From: an uncultured Lachnospiraceae bacterium
GTDB taxonomy: Bacteria > Bacillota_A > Clostridia > Lachnospirales > Lachnospiraceae
Direction: 5' to 3'
DNA: 13,863 nucleotides
Assembly (NCBI GenBank): GCA_947178085.1
Contig: CAMWWS010000031.1
Span: forward strand, 1-13,863
Under the pieces are notes generated by a model. That model saw nothing but the letters and a program-made list of their open reading frames with translations. It searched no databases and was not told where the DNA came from. Position 1 is the stretch's first letter; the number at the start of each line of letters is the position of its first letter. The position numbers and the translations under genes were made by a program. This document shows, in pieces, positions 1 to 6,906 of this stretch.

Positions 1-20
1 GTTTTAAAGGGTAAATAAGT

Positions 21-470
21 ATGAAAGATAAAACACTTGAAGTGAAATTTTATGATGAAGTTGACGACTCTTTGTTAAAGTTTGCCGTTATCCTTTCTAA
101 AAGCAGAGGGAAATGGGTGTTTTGTAAACATAGGGAGCGTGATACATATGAAGCGCCGGGCGGTCACAGGGAAACTGGAGAAGATATTCTTGAGACTGCG
201 AAAAGAGAGTTACGAGAAGAAACCGGAGCCGTGGAGTTTGATATCAGACCGGTGTGTGTTTATTCCGTTACAGGAAAGACTTCTGTAAATGAAACAGGAG
301 AAGAGAGTTTTGGGCTTTTATGTTTTGCTGAGATAACAGAGTTTTCCGGTAAGTTAGAATATGAGATGGAGAAAGTGGTTCTTATGGAAGAACTGCCAAC
401 AAACTGGACATACCCATTGATACAGCCTAAATTAATCGAAGAATATGAAAAAAGAGAAATGGCTGTATGA
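21..470 (+). CDS. Nudix hydrolase, substrate unknown
   Basis: This 149-residue protein is about the size of a single Nudix domain. A full Nudix box (G-x5-E-x7-REUxEExGU) runs from G48 through E54, R62-E63, E66-E67 and G69, so the Mg2+-binding and catalytic residues are intact. Nudix enzymes hydrolyse nucleoside diphosphates linked to another group, such as oxidised dNTPs, NDP-sugars or dinucleotides. The residues outside the box do not let me choose a substrate. The protein is soluble, with no signal peptide or membrane segment. The ATG at 21 follows AAAGGG at 6-11, a weak but usable ribosome binding site. The gene stands alone and converges on the minus-strand ABC operon; its promoter lies outside the window. 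The family call is secure and the function open. Confidence 0.9.
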   Translation: MKDKTLEVKFYDEVDDSLLKFAVILSKSRGKWVFCKHRERDTYEAPGGHRETGEDILETAKRELREETGAVEFDIRPVCVYSVTGKTSVNETGEESFGLLCFAEITEFSGKLEYEMEKVVLMEELPTNWTYPLIQPKLIEEYEKREMAV

Positions 471-509
471 AAAATGAAGCAATATATAATCGCCATAGTA
501 TCAGTTTAC

Positions 510-556
510 TAGCGGCACTGTAGGAAGCCGGATTCGGCAAATCTACAGTACCGCTA
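510..556. repeat. Long imperfect inverted repeat between convergent genes
   Basis: A 14-bp arm (TAGCGGCACTGTAG, 510-523) pairs with 543-556 with one mismatch. Inside it a second stem, GCCG (527-530) with CGGC (535-538), closes a four-base loop. The one mismatch is C-A in plus-strand RNA but becomes G-U in minus-strand RNA, so the fold is complete only in transcripts leaving the ABC permease gene. No T-run follows on either strand, so it is not a standard intrinsic terminator. It could be a 3'-end stabilising hairpin, a Rho-assisted end, or a small dispersed repeat. The rest of 471-629 holds only short AT-rich stems: AAAATC/GATTTT at 570-584 and ACCGG/CCGGT at 597-618. Confidence 0.6.
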
Positions 557-629
557 ATCAGTCCTCAGCAAAATCTTTGATTTTCAAGCTATGATTACCG
601 GATAATATAAAAACCGGTTCATACCACAA

Positions 630-1853
630 TTAAGCTATCTGCTTATGTCGGTATTCCTTATATAGAAAAGGTATGATAACCACTGTCAAAACAGTATATA
701 ATACCATGATTATCGGGACCGCCCCTACCATAATACCAAAGAATGAATATATATTAAAAACATTTAGCGCCGTTCCGATATCCAGCAGTTGGTCAGGCAG
801 AAGTCCTAATAATATTTTTTGGATAATATGACTGCGTATATTGCCGGTAAAAGATGGGATGAAAAGCAATATAACCGGAATCATAACAGCGAACACTGTT
901 GATTTTGTCTTTGCGGATGCCATCATAGTCACGAAGGAAATGAATAGGCAGCCGATATACCCGCCAATGGCTATCAGGATATACTTTTGCCACATAGTAA
1001 TATTGTAAAAGCTTTTCCAATAGTTAATCTGAATCGCAAGATTCCATCCGTCTGCACCAAGATACAGAAGGGTGATTGCAGTGTATACGATAAAAGCGGC
1101 AAAGTATACCAGCGTTACAATTATGAAGCCTGCTTTGATTTTTGCCATAACCGCTTTGTTTCTTCCATAAACAGAGGTAAAGAAAATAGCGTCAGACTTT
1201 AGGCTGAACTCATTTGAAAAAATTCCTGCAACAAGATATGACAATACCAGCATGGTAATCATTACGATTGTGGATGCATATTCAAATAACTGTGACCAGC
1301 CAGTCATATAATCATAATATAGCGGTGTTTTAAGGCTTTCGTACTGATTGATTAAGAACTCTTTTTCAGACTCCGTAAACTCGTATTTTACTTCATCTTC
1401 CAGCCATTCCCTGAGCAGTAATGTGCGATTGCTGTAAAAATTGCATGCGTCTTCTTTTGTCAAAGAATCTGCCCGGTAATAATCATATTCGCGAAAACGG
1501 GTAGCAAAGGAGCTATTTAACAAATCACGTATATCCATAATTCCCTGTCCCCAGCCATACGCTATTTCGAGTTCCTGTGTATTGCTTGACAATGCTTCCG
1601 GTGATGTCCGGATTCTTATGTTTTCCTCAATTACCTCGCTTATTTTTTCTTCATCAAGATAACCGGTCCATTCTTTGCGTGCTGCACGTAAGTGTGAGAC
1701 AGCGGCAGGACCTGTGTGTTTATCCCCGTTTTCATCCACCCATGAGACAGATGTGGCAAAAAAGCATGTGATCCCCATTACGAAAAGCAGCACCAGAATG
1801 GCAATCTTACTGCTGGTCTTATAAAAAACTTTTTTGATTTCATATTTGGTCAT
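630..1853 (-). CDS. ABC-2 type transporter permease subunit
   Basis: This 407-residue integral membrane protein has the layout of ABC-2 permeases. One helix lies near residues 15-34, followed by a large, charged extracytoplasmic domain of about 150 residues (35-185). Five more helices lie near 193-212, 243-265, 291-312, 318-335 and 374-397. It follows the ATPase gene by 20 nt and is the last gene of the operon, so the two very likely form one exporter. The ATG at 1853 is preceded by AGAAGGGAG about 11 nt upstream. The substrate is unknown. In related systems (for example YxlG in Bacillus) partner ABC-2 exporters handle peptides, antimicrobials or lipid-linked molecules. The big outer loop between helices 1 and 2 is seen in several peptide-related ABC-2 permeases, but that does not identify the cargo. 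Confidence 0.85.
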   Translation of the reverse strand: MTKYEIKKVFYKTSSKIAILVLLFVMGITCFFATSVSWVDENGDKHTGPAAVSHLRAARKEWTGYLDEEKISEVIEENIRIRTSPEALSSNTQELEIAYGWGQGIMDIRDLLNSSFATRFREYDYYRADSLTKEDACNFYSNRTLLLREWLEDEVKYEFTESEKEFLINQYESLKTPLYYDYMTGWSQLFEYASTIVMITMLVLSYLVAGIFSNEFSLKSDAIFFTSVYGRNKAVMAKIKAGFIIVTLVYFAAFIVYTAITLLYLGADGWNLAIQINYWKSFYNITMWQKYILIAIGGYIGCLFISFVTMMASAKTKSTVFAVMIPVILLFIPSFTGNIRSHIIQKILLGLLPDQLLDIGTALNVFNIYSFFGIMVGAVPIIMVLYTVLTVVIIPFLYKEYRHKQIA

Positions 1854-1873
1854 AATAATATCGATTCTCCCTT

Positions 1874-2755
1874 CTATACTATATTGTCATCTACCGTTTC
1901 ACCGAAGTAATCCAGGAATAAATCCTCCAGTGTTGCAGTTTCCAAGACAGCGTCTTCAGAGGGCTTATCCGGAGATAAAATCCGCACCTCAGCACCCTGC
2001 GGAGAGGTTTTCACATTTGATACCTTGTAGGTCTTCATATAAGTGTCAAGCTCTTTCTTTGAAGCCTGAGTACTCCATACCTTTGTCGGCATATCGGCAA
2101 GCAATTCCTGCGAAGTGCCTGAGGCCTTTATCTCTCCGTCTTTCATCAGAAGGATTTCGTTTGCAATGTACTCAACATCCGACACAATGTGGGTGGAAAG
2201 CAGTACCAGACGTTTTTCCGCAAGCTCGCTGATTAGATTTCGGAAGCGGATTCGCTCATTTGGGTCTAGTCCCGCAGTCGGCTCGTCAAGAACAAGTATT
2301 TGCGGGTCCCCGAGCATTGCCTGTGCGATTCCCACACGGCGCTTCATTCCGCCTGACAATGTCTTCATTTTTTTCTTCTCAGCCTTGTCCATGCCGACCT
2401 GTTTTAATAGGGCTTTGGTACGCTGCTTGGCCGTAACGGGACGCAATCCCTTGATAGATGAAATATACATAAGATAGTCATAAACCGTAAAATCAGGATA
2501 ATATCCGAAATCCTGTGGAAGATATCCCAAAATCCGCCTGTATTCTCCATCCATTGCAAAAATATCCTGTCCGTTCCATGTTATTTCTCCACGGTCAGGT
2601 TTCAGCAAAGTGCATAGCATACGCATGAGCGTAGTCTTTCCGGCACCGTTTACGCCTAAAAGACCGTAAACGCCTTCATGCATGGAATAACTCACATTAT
2701 TTACTGCAGTTATGTCTTTAAATTCTTTTGTAAGATTAGCTATTTTTAGTTCCAT
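1874..2755 (-). CDS. ABC transporter ATP-binding protein
   Basis: This 293-residue cytoplasmic ATPase has every ABC motif: Walker A GVNGAGKT (34-41), Q-loop Q81, signature LSGGM (133-137), Walker B ILVLDE (153-158) and switch H189. A C-terminal extension of about 80 residues follows the nucleotide-binding domain, as is usual for exporters of the CcmA/YxlF type. The frame stays open further upstream, to 2848. The ATG at 2755 is chosen because GGGAGGTG sits 8 nt before it and the ABC fold begins at once (MELKIANLTKEF). With this start the gene overlaps the end of the upstream membrane-protein gene by 10 nt, so translation is probably coupled. It should energise the permease encoded just downstream. 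Confidence 0.93.
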   Translation of the reverse strand: MELKIANLTKEFKDITAVNNVSYSMHEGVYGLLGVNGAGKTTLMRMLCTLLKPDRGEITWNGQDIFAMDGEYRRILGYLPQDFGYYPDFTVYDYLMYISSIKGLRPVTAKQRTKALLKQVGMDKAEKKKMKTLSGGMKRRVGIAQAMLGDPQILVLDEPTAGLDPNERIRFRNLISELAEKRLVLLSTHIVSDVEYIANEILLMKDGEIKASGTSQELLADMPTKVWSTQASKKELDTYMKTYKVSNVKTSPQGAEVRILSPDKPSEDAVLETATLEDLFLDYFGETVDDNIV

Positions 2756-3507
2756 AGTGACTTCACCTCCCAAATTTTTTTGCATTCCTTCTGTCCCCTG
2801 CATATGCAGTAGCCCAGATACAGGGCGGAAACAACTGTCATGGCACACCAGGCGGGAAAAGAAATTGCTCCGTATATTTTTTCACTCAATACAATCTGTA
2901 ACCATACAGCGCTCCAGATTATACATAGAATGCATGCAAAAGCTTCTGAGCCGGCTTTCCGGCTGTATAATGTACGGAAACATATGCAGCAGGTCACAAT
3001 ATACGGAAGAAAAAAATGAATCATCATTTCAGACGGAAGTATTTTGCCTGTTAAAATGGCTGCCATAGAAAAAACGCAGAGTAAAAACATATCAACCAGG
3101 GCAAAAAGGAAAATCCTAACCGCGTAAATCTGATGCAAAGAATAATACGCGGAACTTTCAATTTCCAAAGCTTCTGCATTTTTGTTTTTCCACAGTTCCG
3201 GCACTAGCAGCACCACAAACAACGGAGCGGCTATGCCCATAATTCTTTGAGTATAAAATCCGCCTCCGGCAAGTTTAAGCGTGCACCATAACGCAAGCAG
3301 AAGAAGACCCTGCAAAATCCACCAGCGTTTCTTAATATATCTGCTTTGCCAGTATACGAATTCTTTGTAGGAAAGTACTTCGCCGGCTTCGCTTTCATAA
3401 AATGCAGATTTTGCCTGTTTGATTGTTTCTTGTAACTCTTTTTCACTATAAGAAAAATCTGTTCCTGCACCCATATATTTTTTGAGCTGATTTTCTGATA
3501 ATTTCAT
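2746..3507 (-). CDS. Six-helix membrane protein, possible partner or antagonist of the ECF sigma factor
   Basis: I do not recognise a named family in this 253-residue protein. About 60 polar N-terminal residues, rich in Lys, Glu and Gln and predicted cytoplasmic, are followed by six hydrophobic segments near 62-78, 88-106, 130-153, 163-180, 188-207 and 217-236, and a short basic tail. The start ATG at 3507 overlaps the sigma gene stop as ATGA, and the ribosome binding site GGAGG lies within the last sigma codons, so the two are almost certainly coupled. It occupies the slot normally held by an anti-sigma factor, but it lacks a zinc-binding HxxxCxxC motif and has six helices rather than one. 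It could instead be an accessory subunit of the downstream ABC exporter. The anti-sigma role is inference from gene order only. Confidence 0.8.
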   Translation of the reverse strand: MKLSENQLKKYMGAGTDFSYSEKELQETIKQAKSAFYESEAGEVLSYKEFVYWQSRYIKKRWWILQGLLLLALWCTLKLAGGGFYTQRIMGIAAPLFVVLLVPELWKNKNAEALEIESSAYYSLHQIYAVRIFLFALVDMFLLCVFSMAAILTGKILPSEMMIHFFLPYIVTCCICFRTLYSRKAGSEAFACILCIIWSAVWLQIVLSEKIYGAISFPAWCAMTVVSALYLGYCICRGQKECKKIWEVKSLWN

Positions 3508-4031
3508 AGACCCTCCTTGCTAAAATAATCCGACAACAGTTCTTTGGCTCTTCGTATCCTGTATTTTACAAGCGGAAGAGAAATCCCCAGAATTCTGGCA
3601 ATGTCCTTCTGCTTTTGTTCCTGTATGAAAAACAGGACGGCGGCTTCCCTTAATTCCTCGGGTAATTCCTCCAAGGCAAGCCGTACAGCTATCTGCTCGT
3701 CCAAAGCTTCCGTTTTCATGTCTGAAATTTCCGGCAGTTCTTCAACCGGAATTTCCCTTTTGGCTCTGTAATAATCATTGCAGACATTAGCGGCAATGGC
3801 ATACAGATAATTCACCGCCTTTCCGTAGTGTTTATAATTTTTCAGGGTTCGGAAAAAGCGCGCAAACGTTTCCTGCGTCATATCCTCTGCATATCCGCTG
3901 TCGCATATATGTATCTGACAATATTTCAGAATTTTGGGATAATATTTTGTCACAAAATCATCAAATGCCTTTTCGTCTCCCATGCGCATTTTCTGCACAA
4001 GCAGAAGATCCAGGTCAACATTTACGCTCAT
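3504..4031 (-). CDS. RNA polymerase sigma factor, ECF family
   Basis: This is a 175-residue two-domain sigma factor. Region 2 spans roughly residues 15-93, with the region 2.2 core AEDMTQETFARFF (48-60). Region 4 spans roughly 120-170, with the helix-turn-helix QKDIARILGISLPLVKYRIRRAKELL split over 141-166. There is no region 1.1 or 3. It directs RNA polymerase to a small set of promoters, typically including its own. The ATG at 4031 gives a family-typical N terminus, but its nearest SD-like stretch (AGGAAAGGA) ends about 13 nt away. An in-frame ATG at 4100 or TTG at 4103 would add about 23-24 residues but has no SD. It is the first gene of the four-gene operon, and its last bases overlap the membrane-protein start. 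Confidence 0.9.
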   Translation of the reverse strand: MSVNVDLDLLLVQKMRMGDEKAFDDFVTKYYPKILKYCQIHICDSGYAEDMTQETFARFFRTLKNYKHYGKAVNYLYAIAANVCNDYYRAKREIPVEELPEISDMKTEALDEQIAVRLALEELPEELREAAVLFFIQEQKQKDIARILGISLPLVKYRIRRAKELLSDYFSKEGL

Positions 4032-4042
4032 GTTTTTGCCAT
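4028..4042 (-). other. Possible four-codon leader ORF overlapping the sigma start
   Basis: On the minus strand, ATG GCA AAA ACA TGA runs from 4042 to 4028 and its TGA overlaps the sigma ATG as ATGA. The SD-like AGGA lies 7 nt before this first ATG, a better spacing than it has for the sigma ATG itself. Ribosomes loading here could terminate and restart on the sigma gene. This is seen in the sequence, but its use is inference. Confidence 0.35.
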
Positions 4043-4062
4043 GTTCCTTTCCTGTTAATATT

Positions 4063-4076
4063 TGAAAGCGCTTTCT
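4063..4076. promoter_or_regulatory. cre-like catabolite-response palindrome in the sigma operon leader
   Basis: TGAAAGCGCTTTCT matches the CcpA site consensus TGWAANCGNTNWCA at every position but the last and contains a perfect 12-bp palindrome (GAAAGCGCTTTC, 4064-4075). It lies 32 nt upstream of the sigma ATG, next to a TATAGT-like -10 candidate (plus-strand ACTATA, 4081-4086). CcpA bound here would be expected to block transcription. The match is good, but cre-like sites do arise by chance. Confidence 0.5.
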
Positions 4077-4135
4077 ATATACTATAACGGAATACGACAT
4101 CAAAAGGATAGTCCGGGAAGATTTTTTTGTGAAAA

Positions 4136-4160
4136 ATAGATAGAACTACGATAGATAGAA
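4136..4160. repeat. Phased direct repeat upstream of the sigma operon
   Basis: ATAGATAGAA occurs twice, at 4136-4145 and 4151-4160, separated by five bases, so the copies repeat every 15 bp. It lies in the 166-bp gap between the SDR gene end and the sigma gene start. Direct repeats like this can be regulator half-sites. No specific regulator is recognised. Tandem duplication by slippage is the alternative. Confidence 0.45.
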
Positions 4161-4197
4161 TTATCAAAAGTATTTCCATACGGAAAAGGGGAAGCTC

Positions 4198-4917
4198 CTA
4201 TGTCCATCCCCCGTCCAGAGTAATAATCTGACCTGTCAGGTAGTCGGGAGCGTTCAGAAGGTTCCGTACCATCTGTGCGGCTTCCGACGGCTGGCCGATT
4301 CTGTCACAGGGTATTTCTTCGCGCAGAGCTTCCATTTCTTCTGCTGAAAAGCAGCTGTTCATATCCGTATCGATAACCCCGCACGCTATTGCATTGACCT
4401 GTATATGGCTGGGAGCCAGTTCCTTGGCAAGTGCTTTGGTAAAGCTGTTCACCGCGCCTTTTGAAGCAGAATAAGCCACTTCCATGGATGCACCGACATT
4501 TCCCCATACAGATGAAATGTTTATAATTTTTCCGCTGTGCTTATGCAGCATAAGCGGAATGGCAAGTCTGCATGTATAAAATAGAGAATCAAGATTAGCG
4601 GACATGATTCTCTGCCAGTCCGTATCAGACATTTCACTAAGGAGCCCCACATATGACAGTCCCGCATTATTTATCAGGACATCAAGTTCCGGTATCGTGT
4701 CAAACATCTTTTTCACATCATCCTCGCAGCCCATATCACCTATAAAAGGCGTGCATGAGATTCCGTATCGCTCCGAAAGCTCAGAAGCGTAGGAGCAGAG
4801 TTTATCTTTGGAATGAATGCAGCTAAGGTATAAATTATAACCGTCGGCAGCCATAATATCGGCAATTGCCCTTCCGATTCCGCGGGAAGCTCCTGTGATT
4901 AAAGCATATTTTGACAT
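4198..4917 (-). CDS. SDR-family reductase, probable elongation factor P 5-aminopentanone reductase (YmfI-like)
   Basis: This 239-residue protein is a classical short-chain dehydrogenase/reductase. It has the dinucleotide motif TGASRGIG (8-15), NNAG (83-86), catalytic N108, S136, Y149 and K153 (YxxxK), and a C-terminal GQIITLDGG. The stretches ISSVWG with GAS-x-EV-x-YSASK and GVIDTDMN resemble my recollection of clostridial YmfI proteins, which reduce the 5-aminopentanone group on EF-P. A FabG-type 3-oxoacyl-ACP reductase is the main alternative, though no fatty-acid genes are nearby. The ATG at 4917 is preferred: GGAG lies 12 nt upstream and the Rossmann strand begins within four residues. 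A TTG at 4962 would add 15 residues lacking fold features. It is divergent from trxB across 99 bp, with a TATAAT-like -10 (plus-strand ATTATA, 4977-4982) but no clear -35. Confidence 0.85.
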   Translation of the reverse strand: MSKYALITGASRGIGRAIADIMAADGYNLYLSCIHSKDKLCSYASELSERYGISCTPFIGDMGCEDDVKKMFDTIPELDVLINNAGLSYVGLLSEMSDTDWQRIMSANLDSLFYTCRLAIPLMLHKHSGKIINISSVWGNVGASMEVAYSASKGAVNSFTKALAKELAPSHIQVNAIACGVIDTDMNSCFSAEEMEALREEIPCDRIGQPSEAAQMVRNLLNAPDYLTGQIITLDGGWT

Positions 4918-4955
4918 AATATGGGTATACTCCTTTCGGTGAATACTAAATACTT

Positions 4956-4984
4956 TTGACAAAGTATATGCTAAGAATTATACT
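4956..4984 (+). promoter_or_regulatory. Sigma-A promoter of trxB
   Basis: TTGACA at 4956-4961, a 17-bp spacer, then TATACT at 4979-4984: a near-consensus housekeeping promoter ending 32 nt before the trxB ATG. A minus-strand TATAAT (4977-4982) overlaps the -10, so transcription of the divergent SDR gene may start face to face with this promoter. Confidence 0.85.
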
Positions 4985-5016
4985 ACAAGTATCCATGAAA
5001 AGGAAGGATTTCTAAT

Positions 5017-5961
5017 ATGTATGACTTAATTATTATAGGCTCCGGCCCCGCAGGACTGTCGGCTGCCATATATGGAAAAAGAGCGGGACTTGACGTGCTT
5101 GTGCTGGAAAAAAATCCGATGAGCGGCGGGCAGGTACTGAATACTTATGAAGTGGACAATTATCTTGGAATGCCAATGATGAACGGTTTTGAAATGGGTA
5201 TGAAGTTCAGACAGCATGCAGATGACACTGGCGTCACATTTGAAAATGTACAGGTGACAGGACTTGCAGAAAAGAACGGTTATAAAATCGTTGCAGCAAA
5301 AGACGGTGATACAGATAAGTCTTATGAAGCAAAAGCGGTAATTCTGGCAACGGGAGCTTCCCATGCGCTCTTGAATGTTCCGGGAGAGGAGCAGCTTGCC
5401 GGAAAAGGCGTGTCATACTGCGCGACATGCGACGGCGCTTTTTATAAGGATAGGGCAGTTGCAGTCGTAGGCGGCGGAGACGTGGCGGTAGAGGACGCAG
5501 TCTTTTTGTCAAGGCTCTGTAAGAAAGTCATTCTTATTCACAGGCGTGACAGCCTGCGTGCGGCGAAATCTTTACAGGCTCGGTTATTTCAGTGCGCTAA
5601 TGTGGAAATGGTCTGGGACAGTGTAGTAGAAGAAATATGCGGACAGGAGCAGGTAGAAAGTGTAAGGGTGCGCAATCTTAAGGAAAACAGTACGAAAGTG
5701 ATAAATGTGGAAGGGATTTTTATTGCAGTAGGAATTCATCCGAATACGGAATTGTTTAGAAATATTGTGCCGTGTGACGACAGCGGTTATTGTCTGGCAG
5801 GAGAAGACTGTGCGACACAGACCGATGGAATTTTTGCGGCAGGCGACGTCAGAACCAAGGCTTTAAGACAGATTATAACGGCAGTTGCAGACGGAGCGAA
5901 TGCTGTAGCAAGCGTGGAAAAATATTTAATGGCACAGGATATTAAGGAGGAAAATCAATGA
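5017..5961 (+). CDS. trxB: Thioredoxin reductase (NADPH)
   Basis: This 314-residue protein has the usual length and order of low-molecular-weight thioredoxin reductases. The FAD-binding motif GSGPAG is at 8-13 and the redox disulfide CATC at 135-138. An NADPH-domain glycine motif GGGDVAVEDA starts at 152, HRRDSLRA at 175-182 contacts the NADPH phosphate, and the FAD-contacting GD is at 276-277. It passes electrons from NADPH through FAD to thioredoxin in the cytoplasm, keeping protein thiols reduced. The ATG at 5017 follows AAGGAAGG about 9 nt upstream and the promoter at 4956-4984. No thioredoxin gene is adjacent. Instead the stop codon overlaps the start of a secreted CAP-domain gene as ATGA, an unusual partner. 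Confidence 0.95.
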   Translation: MYDLIIIGSGPAGLSAAIYGKRAGLDVLVLEKNPMSGGQVLNTYEVDNYLGMPMMNGFEMGMKFRQHADDTGVTFENVQVTGLAEKNGYKIVAAKDGDTDKSYEAKAVILATGASHALLNVPGEEQLAGKGVSYCATCDGAFYKDRAVAVVGGGDVAVEDAVFLSRLCKKVILIHRRDSLRAAKSLQARLFQCANVEMVWDSVVEEICGQEQVESVRVRNLKENSTKVINVEGIFIAVGIHPNTELFRNIVPCDDSGYCLAGEDCATQTDGIFAAGDVRTKALRQIITAVADGANAVASVEKYLMAQDIKEENQ

Positions 5962-6755
5962 GAAAAGTATGGAAGGCAGTAACAGCCTTAGTGTTTATGT
6001 CAGCAGTAATGTTCAATGGTTCTTTAAACGTATCTGCAGCAGGGGTAAGGGACGTATTTGATGCAAAGTATTATGCGGATACCAACGCGGACCTTAAATC
6101 GTTATTCGGATATGATGATAGGGCATTATTTGAGCATTATATGAACTGCGGGCTAAGTGAGGGAAGATGCGGAAGCCCTACTTTCAATGTAGTAGAATAC
6201 AGGAAGGCATATCCTGATTTGGAAGCTATATTTGGTGATGATTGGGATGCGTATGTAAACCATTACTATACATACGGAGTAACAGAAGGAAGAAATGCAG
6301 GCATTATAGGAATAAATTATCAGGCGGAAAATAGTTCCGTTGTAGGAAATACGGTGTCATTCGGAGATAATGCTGCCGCGATTTCCTATGAACAGCAGGT
6401 AGTAAATATCGTGAATGAGGAAAGGGCAAAAAGAGGACTTACGGCTTTAACAGTGCAGACAGACCTTACTCTTGCAGCAGAGGTAAGAGCCAGGGAACAG
6501 CAACAGCTTTTTTCACATACGAGACCTGACGGAAGAAGCTGTTTTACCGTGCTTGATGATATAGGGATACCATATCGTTCTGTGGGAGAAAATATTGCTT
6601 ACGGGTATACCACGCCTTCAAATGTAATGGAAGGTTGGATGAACAGTCCGGGACACCGTGCCAATATTATGAATGCCGGATATAGAAATATAGGAGTCGG
6701 TTTCTGGCAGGATGAATACGGAAGACAGTATTGGGCGCAGCTATTTGTTTTGTAA
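5958..6755 (+). CDS. Secreted CAP/SCP-domain protein with two N-terminal surface repeats
   Basis: The 265-residue product starts with a signal peptide (basic MRK, hydrophobic core, probable cleavage after SAA near residue 28). Two 37-residue repeats follow (34-70 and 76-112), each ending in HY-x4-G-x2-EGR and sharing the D-L...FG core. A YkwD-like CAP domain spans about 145-265. H187 in SHTRPDG, E211 in GENIA and H233 in SPGHRANIM match the conserved CAP cavity residues. Bacterial CAP proteins are secreted; their biochemical role is mostly unsettled. The repeats resemble short cell-surface repeats common in Lachnospiraceae exoproteins and may bind the wall. The ATG overlaps the trxB stop by 4 nt and AGGAGG lies 8 nt upstream. 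There is no LPXTG motif. C64 and C71 in repeat 1 could form a disulfide. No GC-rich terminator follows, only an AT-rich stem near 6784-6803. Confidence 0.9.
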   Translation: MRKVWKAVTALVFMSAVMFNGSLNVSAAGVRDVFDAKYYADTNADLKSLFGYDDRALFEHYMNCGLSEGRCGSPTFNVVEYRKAYPDLEAIFGDDWDAYVNHYYTYGVTEGRNAGIIGINYQAENSSVVGNTVSFGDNAAAISYEQQVVNIVNEERAKRGLTALTVQTDLTLAAEVRAREQQQLFSHTRPDGRSCFTVLDDIGIPYRSVGENIAYGYTTPSNVMEGWMNSPGHRANIMNAGYRNIGVGFWQDEYGRQYWAQLFVL

Positions 6756-6867
6756 CTTTTTCATAATAATAATACTGTAGATAAATATTTTTTGTAATAT
6801 TTTATTTATTTTTGCAAATTGCACAAGAAATAGTAGTTTTATGGGAAGTTTTAGGCAGATAATGTAG

Positions 6868-6896
6868 TTGACACAGACCTCTTTTGATGGTATATT
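6868..6896 (+). promoter_or_regulatory. Sigma-A promoter of the NlpC/P60 gene
   Basis: TTGACA at 6868-6873, 17-bp spacer, TATATT at 6891-6896. Transcription should start near 6903, leaving a leader of about 57 nt before the ATG at 6960. The remainder of the 6756-6959 gap is AT-rich and otherwise featureless apart from the palindrome at 6907-6924. Confidence 0.85.
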
Positions 6897-6906
6897 ATTG
6901 CAAAGA

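Noticed and set aside
2756..2848. Upstream extension of the ABC ATPase start
   Set aside because: These 31 codons overlap the membrane-protein gene, carry no ABC fold features, and the ATG at 2755 has an ideal SD.
6784..6803. AT-rich stem after the CAP gene as a terminator
   Set aside because: AAATATT/AATATTT pairing is weak and lacks GC pairs, so intrinsic termination is doubtful.
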